From positions 17,125,632 through 17,189,631 of the forward strand of contig OX422183.1 in NCBI GenBank assembly GCA_949130485.1: DNA of 64,000 nt. Reading direction: 5' to 3'. Origin of the DNA: Agelas oroides (Eukaryota; Porifera; Demospongiae; Agelasida; Agelasidae). Under the pieces are notes generated by a model that saw nothing but the letters and a program-made list of their open reading frames with translations, did not search any database and was not told where the DNA came from. Of this stretch, positions 45,301 to 53,108 are shown in pieces. Position 1 is the stretch's first letter; each line of letters opens with the position of its first letter. The position numbers were made by a program, and so were the translations under genes.

Positions 45301-47236
45301 TTGCAAGCAACTGGGGAATCACACCACTGGTACTCCACTTACCTTCTTCAGAAAACTTTATTGCAAAATAGTGCTCAAACAGCTCCATGTTGGATACTAA
45401 GATCAGTGACCATTGACCCACACAGGCCACACGTGCACCCAGCCCACTTTCAAACTTTGTGTGCTGCTTACTGAATCTCTACATTTTTGACCAGCTTACA
45501 TTTTAGTTGACTGTGGTCAAAGGTTTAACTACAATCAGGTTATAAATTATGCTATGTAACCTGCATATCTGAAGTGTGTTAAAATACGTTATGTCACAAA
45601 TGGATAATGTCTTTTGTTTGATTTAGTAGGTGTTGTTGTTAGAGTGACTGAATCAATGCTTTTTCTTTGTTCTCCAGCCAGCATTGTTGACTGTGGAGCT
45701 CCTCCCCCTCTGGCCAGTGGAGTGACTGTGGAGGCATACAACAGTACTGCAGTGAACTCAGATATATTCTTCCAGTGTCATCAACCATCAGATCGCAGTG
45801 CATCATGTGGGAGTGATGGAAGGTGGAGTCCAGATCCCTCCCAGGTGGAGTGTAGGATGCCAATCCCAGCTGATACAACTTTGGCCACAGGTGTGTAGTA
45901 GCTAGACAGATGATTGTTCATTGTGGGGTGAGCCTGAGCGAAGTGCAGTGGCTGATCCCACAGCTTGTGTACAGAGTCAATACCCACACACTGAAGCTAT
46001 GACACATGACTACAAAGATATCATGAGAATCTCTGCTGTCTGTGAGCACACAGTCAAGCTAGCCTATTTGTCTAATTTACTGTCCTTTCTTTAGGCAGCT
46101 TAGACACCATGCCATGTTAGATACACACTGGTTATTCAATTGGCACAATGGTGTGGCATGTATAGCTCATGCTACCTTTAAGCAGACCAGCTTATCTGTT
46201 GTGCTTGAGAAAACTTGCCCGGCCATTATGTTCTATGAACAGCTTGGCTTGTCTGTCATGCGCATTGTTGCATGTTACATCTTTGGCTACACACTTGACT
46301 GGGATGGGACATGGTCGGTTGATTGGATCACCTTTTCCTGTTGACCACACCATTGTGGGGCTCGCAGTAGTGAAAGGCTCTTCAACTATACTTAAGATCA
46401 CAGACCACTTGACATGATGTAAATTAGAAAGCAGAGTCTGAACACACAGCCAGTTTGTAGCTGTTGACCATTTACCAAAAGTACTGCTCGTCTAGATGAT
46501 TGCACACAGCTTGAATTCAATTGGACTGGTTAGGACTTGGACATTTGGCATTTGCTAATACTGTAATGGTTTGTATTTATTACCCACTGCAAAAAACTGG
46601 GGTGAAGTCTTCAGTTGTGACCACCTGTCTGCTGTTAGTCTGTCATAATAATGACTCAAAGAGGTGATTAATGATCCATACACTGATATTCACAACGCTT
46701 TTCAGCACATGCTTACCTGAAAGTGATTGAAGTGGTTTGTGTTTCCAGCAATTTATTGTTAGTCTGTCTAAATCTAGCTATGAGTCTATGAGACCATGAG
46801 TGAAAATGGTCACAAGTTTATATACATGTGCACAAAGACTATGAGTTCTCTTTGGGGTGCTGTATCAAGAAAGTTCATGTGATATTGGGCATTCTGGGTT
46901 TTAAGATGCTATCATAAGTACAGCTAATTTTATGTGTGAAGTGGTATGATCACTGTCTTTGTCCTTCCTACAGGGAGCAGTGACACAGCAAGCACCTCAT
47001 GTTCCACCAGTGTTACCATTACAGCAGTTGTCTCCTGTGCAGTGTCATTCATCCTTGGAGCACTGGTTGGTCCTGTGGTGTACTACTGTACTGTGAGGAA
47101 GAAATGTGATTGCCAGAAGGAAATATCACACAAGGCGAAGAAGCAACAGTCAGCACCAGTGTATGAGGATGTTATTAGCCCATCTCAGACTATTAAACTG
47201 AAGGAAAATGTTGCGTATGGCCCTGTTCTGCAATAG
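33342..47236 (+). CDS. Receptor B: Ig-FN3-CCP4 membrane receptor with tyrosine-motif tail
   Basis: Eight exons (33342-33396, 35145-35474, 36939-37244, 41160-41339, 42998-43177, 44149-44343, 45678-45890, 46974-47236) join into 573 codons plus stop with no frame break, 1722 nt in all. Order: signal peptide 1-18, Ig-like about 19-128, FN3 129-230, four sushi/CCP domains about 231-486, transmembrane helix about 500-525, and a 48-residue cytoplasmic tail. Every intron is phase 1. The tail has basic KKC-D-C then Tyr550 in PVYEDV and Tyr568 in NVAYGPV. The second fits the ITIM consensus (V/I/L/S)xYxx(V/L); the first is a likely SH2-binding site. CCP domains usually bind proteins such as complement components or carbohydrates; here the ligand is unknown. 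Introns of 1-4 kb are full of repeats. The weakest join is FN3 to CCP1 (3.9 kb), but receptor C shows the same Ig-FN3-CCP order. Confidence 0.75.
33712..33800 (-). repeat. tRNA-like sequence (probable SINE head)
   Basis: On the reverse strand, an A-box-like TGGCTCAATAGTAAGAGC is followed about 35 bases later by a B-box GGTTCAAGTCC. The stem ends do not make a clean acceptor, so this is more likely a tRNA-derived SINE or relic than a working tRNA gene. Confidence 0.5.
34076..34158 (-). repeat. Second tRNA-like sequence
   Basis: Reverse strand reads TAAGCTCAGTGGTGGAGCAT (A-box region) and later GGTTTGATTACCGG, a decayed B-box. Same orientation as the one at 33712 and within the same intron of receptor B. 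Confidence 0.5.
35145..35474 (+). CDS. Receptor B exon 2: Ig-like domain
   Basis: 330 nt after CTTTCTGTAG, ending TTGCAG/GTAAGT, phase 1 both ends. Same plan as receptor A: VTFTCRV, SLEWRSPLIT, then TVTCLSGTL. Most residues match receptor A, with a two-codon deletion near the end. Open antisense frames across it are shadows. Confidence 0.85.
35627..35705. repeat. Short inverted repeat with GGTTAGGG patch
   Basis: ACGGCACCGGAAAT and TTTTCGGTGCCGT flank a GGTAAGGGTTAGGGTTGGG stretch. Confidence 0.5.
36939..37244 (+). CDS. Receptor B exon 3: fibronectin type III domain
   Basis: 306 nt after CCTGTGGCAG, ending CTCA/GTAAGT, phase 1 both ends. FN3 landmarks: IPTIPLNVTVD, GWMQPHQFD, YDITV, ATIAAVNLCGENG, SYTLS. 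Shares the ACGHC and NLCGE cysteines with receptor A. Confidence 0.85.
38486..39221. mobile_element. 736-bp inverted-repeat element in receptor B intron
   Basis: 25-base ends CTCAGGTG(C/T)ATTAAGGCC.. at 38486-38510 and 39197-39221 are inverted with one mismatch. No coding content recognised. It directly abuts the Tigger-like remnant, so the two may be parts of one mosaic. Confidence 0.6.
39224..40110 (-). pseudogene. Tigger/pogo-like transposase remnant
   Basis: Read on the reverse strand from about 40080: LSTAKGKQIAEHLGMPSFKA (HTH region), CNLDKTACFWRALPDHGFGK around the first catalytic Asp, then RVTFALTANTAGKTETAIVI, WKSDKPRCFHRM and SWMTGEVLD, and downstream FLPP. These are the Tigger DDE-domain landmarks in order. 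Several frameshifts and stops separate the pieces, so it is inactive. It lies antisense in the intron between the FN3 and CCP1 exons of receptor B. Confidence 0.8.
40646..40855 (-). CDS. Possible antisense TATA promoter and signal-peptide exon
   Basis: Reverse strand: a TATATAGGC box at about 40845-40851, then an ATG at 40721 opening MAWRSNFIIVGSLCLLLCLA and ending PLVLQ at CAAG/GTGTTG, which leaves phase 1 exactly like the signal-peptide exons of receptors A to C. The ATG lies about 127 bases from the TATA. A frameshifted relative is at 21995-22270 on the other strand with about the same TATA-to-ATG distance. No following exon was found, so it may be a duplicated first exon without a gene, or a repeat. 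Confidence 0.35.
41160..41339 (+). CDS. Receptor B exon 4: CCP/sushi domain 1
   Basis: 180 nt after CTTCCTCCTAG, ending GCAT/GTGAGT, phase 1 both ends. VNCGDPVVPANG, then EIVFKCN, TATCTSNGMWTPDPG and LNC: four cysteines and the late tryptophan of a sushi module. Confidence 0.85.
41373..42053. mobile_element. 681-bp MITE with roughly 130-bp inverted arms
   Basis: Arms 41373-41505 and about 41920-42053 are inverted and near identical, starting TAGAGT(G/A)AGCGAT and running through ACTTGGACACCAC, GAGAAATAAGCCAC and ATGGAAATGA. TA-rich flanks suggest TA insertion. Lies in the CCP1-CCP2 intron of receptor B. Confidence 0.8.
42201..42336. repeat. Tandem pair of 67-bp units
   Basis: GCTAACCCACTACAAAT..GTGGAAGCCTAGCTACAATA, GGGCAACTG and GAACAAG(G/A)ATCGAA occur twice in a row. 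The reverse strand has a GGTTCGATTCTTG B-box-like string, but no tRNA fold is evident. Confidence 0.8.
42998..43177 (+). CDS. Receptor B exon 5: CCP/sushi domain 2
   Basis: 180 nt after AAATGTCCAG, ending TATAG/GTATGT, phase 1 both ends. VDCGPPTAPQHGSLE, VVFYSCNPGLVPEGRM, VCTGSGWSPNP, LNC. Confidence 0.85.
44149..44343 (+). CDS. Receptor B exon 6: CCP/sushi domain 3
   Basis: 195 nt after TCTTCCTCCAG, ending AATG/GTAATT, phase 1 both ends. VNCRIPVAPGNGS, ELFFRCNTGFVPTGRM, VVCMSDGISVDGSWTPDP, VCN. It has a five-residue insertion before the tryptophan relative to CCP1. Confidence 0.85.
44344..45677. other. Receptor B intron, no further exon recognised
   Basis: A frame at 44726-45025 is open for 99 codons but has no domain resemblance and no matching phase-1 splice sites. 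Confidence 0.4.
45678..45890 (+). CDS. Receptor B exon 7: CCP/sushi domain 4 and stalk
   Basis: 213 nt after TTGTTCTCCAG, ending CACAG/GTGTGT, phase 1 both ends. IVDCGAPPPLASG, DIFFQCHQP, SASCGSDGRWSPDP, VEC, then a short stalk (MPIPADTTLATG). The loop before the third cysteine is shortened compared with the other CCP domains. Confidence 0.8.
46974..47236 (+). CDS. Receptor B exon 8: TM helix, cytoplasmic tail, stop
   Basis: 263 nt after TCCTTCCTACAG, phase 1 entry. A Ser/Thr-rich stalk leads into VTITAVVSCAVSFILGALVG and a YYC edge, followed by RKKCDCQKE and a tail with YEDV and VAYGPV; TAG at 47234-47236. The two tyrosines are 18 positions apart. Confidence 0.8.
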
Positions 47237-49669
47237 CTACTTTCACTTGTGCAGTAGTAAGTTTTGAGTCAAGATTATAACTACTGAATTGGATGTCAAA
47301 AACAGTCTAAGCTTTCTTTGTATTTCTGTACTATGATATGGGACCCACACTGAAAATCATAACGTTGTACACTGGAATCTGGCAAGAACCAAGTGACCTT
47401 GTTTGTAATCTATACAGTTACAACAGTTTCTGAAATGTTCATTCTTCCGAAAATGTACATAGCCAACAGAAGGTTGTGTCTAAATGTGAACATACGTACC
47501 TTCGCAGATATCCATACGAGTAGTCAAGCTATTTATATACTCTACCATTGGTAACTAATTAAATAAGTGTTTCCTAAATTTCATTGCAAAATGTCACTTC
47601 AAACTATAAATTAGTCCTCCAGAAAAATACAGAATATGAAATATTTATGAGACTGCCAATTGAATTGCTGGAAGATTGAATTGTGATTTTCAAAGTAACC
47701 TCATTATAGTTGACATCAAGAAACTGGTGATTTTTATAGTAAGCAAGGACTGAAAAAAAGCCAGTACAGTGCATGGATTCCAATAGTATTAAAGAACAAC
47801 AAAAGAAAAATAATATAACAGATGAAACAGAATGAACCAGACATAAAGCAGTTAAGGAGCAAAGTAGAGATCCCTTACAGAATTTTTAATAGATGAGTTA
47901 AGCACAGTCTCAGCAAGTAAGGCATTCCATAATTTAGTAGAAGATATCAAGTAACAATTAAAAAATGCATTGGTCTTGGCAAAGGCTGTAGTAATTGCAT
48001 AGGATGTTTTCTTCTGGTTTTTACATTAGGGCGCAAAATAAAATGACCAGGAGGACAGTACAAGTATCCATAAGAAACTTAAACACTTTAAAATATGCTC
48101 TTCTACTAGCTATATAGAAAGAGAAGTTAGTTCAGAGTTAAGGGTCTCAGCATTAGCATTCCAGGACTTTGTAGAATTTGTGATTTAAATTGAATTCAAG
48201 AAACATGGAATAATCTTCAGAATTTCAGTCAATAATGCCAACTTATTCAATTCTCTATTTTCATAGAATGAAGGGTCACAATATACACTCACCATATACC
48301 TGGGTATGGCTTTTACTCAAGTATTACTATATTATGTGTCTGGGCCATTCCTCTGTTTATACCAGTCAATTGCCAAGAAGTATAAATGGCCATATACCAA
48401 GGAGTGCAGCTTAGCAGCCTTCATAAGCTCCTGAGTCTGGCTTTTTAACACTTAGTGTCACACTCAGTGATAGCTATTGAATATGCAACAGACGAACTGG
48501 TGAAACTCAAGTATTTGGCATATATTAGCAGGCTGAAGTTCAAAACAGAATATACAGCTTATAACAAAGAACAAAAAAGGTCTGTCAGGCACAATGCTGC
48601 TAACCATCAGTTAACAGCTCACACATGCAATCAACACAACAACTACATGTACATTAAAATTAGTCAGCAAGAAATAGAAATAAAAATAAAATACTATGTA
48701 GCTAATGTTTGGTTCTATAGCCATGGTAAGTTATGCACTTTAGTGTACAGCATCATATCACTCTATCTGTGAAAAAGATATGAACACTATGAGTGATCCA
48801 CACCAAGAAAAAGCAAAGTGCGTAAGTTGTGCGCATCCGGAGAGATGACGAAGTGCACAAGAATTTGTGAAACTACGTGCATTTCCAAGTAGTGTCCATG
48901 AATGTGCACAGGAAATTATGACTTGTATCATTCAGTGTTGGGAATTAAGTAGCTAGTACATGAAGTGAATGGAAACACAACTTTTCACTGTAGTGATTTC
49001 AGTTGACCTGAGGTAGTCTAGAATAACCAGTCTCATCATTCTGTTTTGGAATGCTAACATTATCATCACATTCTTGAACAGTTACCTCATGTATGCACAT
49101 GAATAATCAGCTGGCCAATTGCAGCAAGGACAAATGCCCATAATGGTAGAAGTACATGGGTACCAGTAGCTGAAGAAATGAAGAAGAAAATATTATGGTT
49201 ATAATTATAGCTAGATTAGTGTGCTGGCGTGTGGGTTTCTGCATCAGCAGAAAAGGTGGGACAGGGGGAGGTGGAACAGGGGAAGATAGGTGGAGTCACC
49301 TGCAGAGTGCTGTGCACATGGGGCCAACTCTCACCCTGGCTGTATAAATGGCATAAATGCTACTCTCAGTCTCAGCTTGTTGGGGGTTCATTTCTGGCAG
49401 GGAAGGCTGTTCGGGTTCTGAACCAGTGTTTGCTAGCCAAGAATGCTGACTGTTCATGCTTGTTAATGAGTGGGCATGGTTAAAGTCATAAGTCTGCTTA
49501 TTGGAGTCAGGGATCCAACAGAAATGTAAATGTAATGGCAGGAAATAGGAGAGGCATTTCAAGTCAACAGTGCCTTACTGAGTTTTTACTGATGTACTGA
49601 ATGATGCCACATTGTACCATCAATGAGTTACTCATTGAGTTAATGATGGGAAGTCAGCTGAGGGCACAG
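47237..49669. other. Spacer behind receptor B, no gene recognised
   Basis: AT-rich; one 105-codon open frame (48455-48772, +) is lysine- and asparagine-rich with no recognisable family and probably chance. Presumably includes the receptor B 3'UTR. Confidence 0.4.
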
Positions 49670-49782
49670 CTGGATCTACTTTAGCTATCCTGATAGCTAT
49701 TGTAGCTCTATTGTGCTGGAGCATCAAAATCATAAGAAGCAACTACATGATAGAAACAGCTGGCAGAGAGACTTCCGCGTGA
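49670..49782 (+). CDS. Orphan transmembrane and tail exon
   Basis: After GAGGGCACAG, phase 1 entry, reads GSTLAILIAIVALLCW, then SIKIIRSN, a short tail ending RETSA and TGA at 49780-49782. This is a complete C-terminal exon for a type I receptor. No ectodomain exon lies between it and receptor B, so it could be an alternative last exon for receptor B (the phase fits) or a relic. Splice strength is modest. Confidence 0.4.
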
Positions 49783-50424
49783 GGGTCAGAATGTGATGGT
49801 GAGAAAGCATTTGGAAGTGCCAAGTAAGAATTGGAAGTAATGGTACAGCTACAGAGGTTGAGAGAGTACAGATTTTGGTGACCAAGCTTTACCTGAGATA
49901 TTCCCAGAAGAGCTGGAAGACAAATACTGCTCCATTTAACTCACAACCTGGAAGTACTAGTCAATCCAGACTACCACCTCCAGTGTCTCAAACTGCTTGA
50001 AGATCTAGACAATGGCAACCCCTAGATCAAATTACCTTTTTAAGGGGGTGTAATGTATGGACATATTTTCTATTATGTACGTTATAATTAAGTCATATGC
50101 AATCCACACCTCAAGATGCCTAAACAGTGATATCTTAGCTACAAGTTGAGAATTTAGTACTATACTTAGTAGCTAAACACTCGTCAGTAGAAACCAATAG
50201 CAGTCCACCCCTTACCCACTTTACTACTACTACACACCGGCCATTTGTTACAATGTGCAGTTTTGTTGATGACCTCTGTATTAGACCTAAGCTAATTATT
50301 CCCAAAAGCTTCCTTTTTTTAAGACTCTTGACCCATTATTTTTGCATCAGACTTATTTTTAAATACTGAATTTATAGCAAAAAAATTGTAGTTCGACAAT
50401 GGACCAATCCCAATCACTTCTGTA

Positions 50425-50562
50425 GGGTGAAGCAATGCTGTTGTGGTGAGCGCATACAGTTGTTGAAGTTTACAAAAGACATACAGGATGCTGTTGATGG
50501 CAAGAATATCCCGAAAAATGACCTTGAGTTTGCATGGGCAGCAGCTTGGCATGGTGGCCTGG
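50425..50562 (+). CDS. Candidate exon of unknown protein
   Basis: After ACTTCTGTAG a frame reads VKQCCCGERIQLLKFTKDIQ, continues DAVDGKNIPKNDLEFAWAAA and ends WHGGL at CTG/GTAAGC, a good donor. Composition is coding-like (mixed charge, aromatic clusters), and the frame stays open upstream to 50370. No family recognised; it may be part of a decayed transposon protein. Confidence 0.3.
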
Positions 50563-50790
50563 TAAGCCATCAGCCCCGACTATATCTTACCTGAGTGTCA
50601 TGTTGCTCAAATTACATGCACAGTAAGAGTTACCACAATTCAGTTCTTCCAACTATTTGCAAATAATGCCCATGTGTCCCCTATCACTAGAAGATAATAC
50701 ATTTCTTATTCGATTTGCAACCAAAACTGCTGTATTGAGAACTTACAAACAGGTTGAATAGCTTTCTTCTGGAACATTTTTTGGGAAAAT

Positions 50791-51197
50791 ACCGTATAGT
50801 GCAAAATTTTCGTGGGTCTTTGATTTTGCAAATTTCACGAATTTCCACTGTTCGTGAAAATATTTCAACAAAAATTTTTGATGTGCAACACACACCCTTT
50901 TCACGTTCTGACTTCAGGACTGTTGATGGACAACATCCCGGGGCCAAGCTGCCGAATCCACAAGGAACTCTCTCCAAAGAGATACCTTCGAAGTAGGCAA
51001 TGCTTTGCTGACAGGTGCGAGCTCGAGCGGATGACAGTATGTCGGTACATTTTAGATAAACCAGGCTTGTATGCCACGCCCATAGTAATTACATGTATGG
51101 TGTGTGTGTACAGCAAATTTACAAAATTATTTCAACGGAATCTTCAAAACTTGCTATTCACGAAAATTTAAACCCTCGAAAATTTAGCACTATAGGT
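50791..51197. mobile_element. MITE with ACCGTATAGTGCAAAATTTT ends
   Basis: The left end ACCGTATAGTGCAAAATTTT and the right end AAATTTAGCACTATAGGT are inverted, and CGTGGGTCTTTGATTTTGC pairs loosely with AAATTTAAACCCTCG. Internal CGTGAAAAT and CACGAAAATTT motifs recur. Confidence 0.7.
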
Positions 51198-52416
51198 AAT
51201 TACACAAACAGCTCTGTCAACTGGCTGATTATGTAGCAGTTTCATTCTCACACACTTCGTCATAAAGGCAATTGACAAAGTAACTGTAGACCCTGGGTCT
51301 GAGGTGCTAAGTCATCCAGCATATACATGGCTGCCTAGTCTCGTGCCAGCCCGCACGCACTTCCTGGCAAGAAACAGTCTGGTGAACAAAGTCGAATTTC
51401 TTAGGCTTATTCCCAAAAAGTGGTAAGGACCAATGAGATTGCGAGATCGGTAATTCTTACGTAGCACTTCCTTACAACAGTAAAATTTTTTATCTCTACT
51501 CGGGTATCTGCACCTTTTTTGAGTGGGTTTGGTGTAAAATGTTGTGAATGTTGCTAGGTGACACTGTTGCAAAAGTGTGCGCTAGCCCAAGATATTCCAC
51601 TTGTTTCACCAGATCATTTCTTCTCATTAGAGAGTGGGATCTGGGGACAAAACAAGTGTTTTCCAACCATGCACATGCATGCTGAATTATTGACCATTTT
51701 CTAACTTGACCCTTGATCACTTTTTAAGATGACATCCAACATCACTGTAATTTGTCATTAGCCATGCCTACCACTTCCTGTAAACAAACATGGGTGATGA
51801 TTGACATAATGCAAATAGCTACAGATACTGCATTCGGTGGAAACCTTCATCAATTCTTTCTTTCTGAAAGTTATCCAGTCTACATCCTCACCATATGGTT
51901 TCTGAATTAGCCATTGCATTACTTTCTGTCTAATTAGCTTTCAGTTACCACATCCACACATATGTAAGGTTCTTGGTTTCCTTGTGCTCTTATAACAGTA
52001 ATACTCTGGCCTATTGTATAGTACTACATAGTACGTACCTATTTCTCATACAGTCTACATGCCACGGTAATGGTATAAACACTCCACAGTTCTCTACTAT
52101 AATTATTGCTAAGAGAACAACAAACTTGCTCCTCTTAACATCCAACTCAGTCTTATTCCAATAATTTACTAACTTTTTCTGTAATCCCCTCCATTACACA
52201 TATCTTCACAATCCATGTGTTAATTTTCCTTTAACTACTAAAGACTTCTTTAGAAGATTCAGCTTGATGATGTCACTAGGAGCAGTGTGACTTTGGAGGT
52301 ATGTTTTGTGCTAGCAGAAGATGTGGCACAGGGAGAGGCTGGGTGCAATATGTGGTCTACATGCAGTGAAACCACACCTAACAGACATTCTCTATAGCAG
52401 ATATCTTTTTAAATCA

Positions 52417-52485
52417 GACAAAAATCCATATAACAGACACCAAAAATCCATATAATCAGACAAAAATCCATATAACAGACACCAA
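52417..52485. repeat. Short tandem repeat AAAAATCCATATAACAGACA
   Basis: Three copies of AAAATCCATATAA(CAG/TCAG)ACA in a row. Confidence 0.85.
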
Positions 52486-52928
52486 CCGTACACTAACAGT
52501 ACTTTGTTGGGTGGACACTTGTTTATTTTTCCCACAAGATTGTCTGCTACTGCTGCTTAAAACTGAAATTTAGCATTATTAATCATAGAAAGTCTCTCGT
52601 TAACCTTTCTGACCAGCTGTAGAGCAAGAGAGAGTTCTAGTAATGTAGCTTTGTAGCCTGATTATGGATTGGAGTAGAAATATACCAGAAGCTCCCTGAA
52701 ATAGGGATGTGGTCACTATGTTGTCTGCCTCAGAGAGGTTCCACTGTAGGATTCTTTAAAATTCACATCACTCACACTTTCTACTAAATCCTTCCACCCC
52801 CACCCCCCCCCCCCCCCTCACACACATACACACACACACACACACACACCCTTGCACCTTAATTGGTTCTAATGTTATACACATGAGAATAAGTATCAGG
52901 TGGTCCTTTTAGTTGTAGGTAGACTCAC

Positions 52929-53108
52929 AATTGCACATAGTAGTGCTAGGGTCAGGGGTCCAGCTTCCATTTGCTGCGCACACTGCTGTCATATCTCCAG
53001 CTGGATCAAACCCTCGGTCACACCTGAACACAATCTCAGCTCCTTCAGTTGTGTTTTGATATGGATCAATGGAACCATTTCGAGGGACAGTGGGATCACC
53101 ACAGTTGA
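52929..53108 (-). CDS. Receptor C exon 4: CCP/sushi domain
   Basis: 180 nt on the reverse strand after TTCCTCCAG. VNCGDPTVPRNGS, EIVFRCDRGFDPAGDM, AVCAANGSWTPDP, MCN. Closest in style to receptor B CCP1; the two even share the length. Confidence 0.85.

Larger units (their letters stand above)
49783..52928. other. Region that should hold the 3' end of receptor C
   Basis: I searched the reverse strand for a phase-1 transmembrane exon and found none convincing. The stretch contains a candidate + strand exon (50425-50562), a MITE (50791-51197), AATCCATATAACAGACA repeats (52417-52485), a poly-C run (52797-52818) and a (CA)n run (52822-52849). Confidence 0.4.

Noticed and set aside
48455..48772. 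105-codon frame behind receptor B
   Set aside because: AT-rich, low-complexity composition without family resemblance.
50038..50252. Purine tract followed by TGTAATG, resembling a polypurine tract and LTR start
   Set aside because: No second LTR copy or pol region could be matched nearby; the evidence is a short string only.
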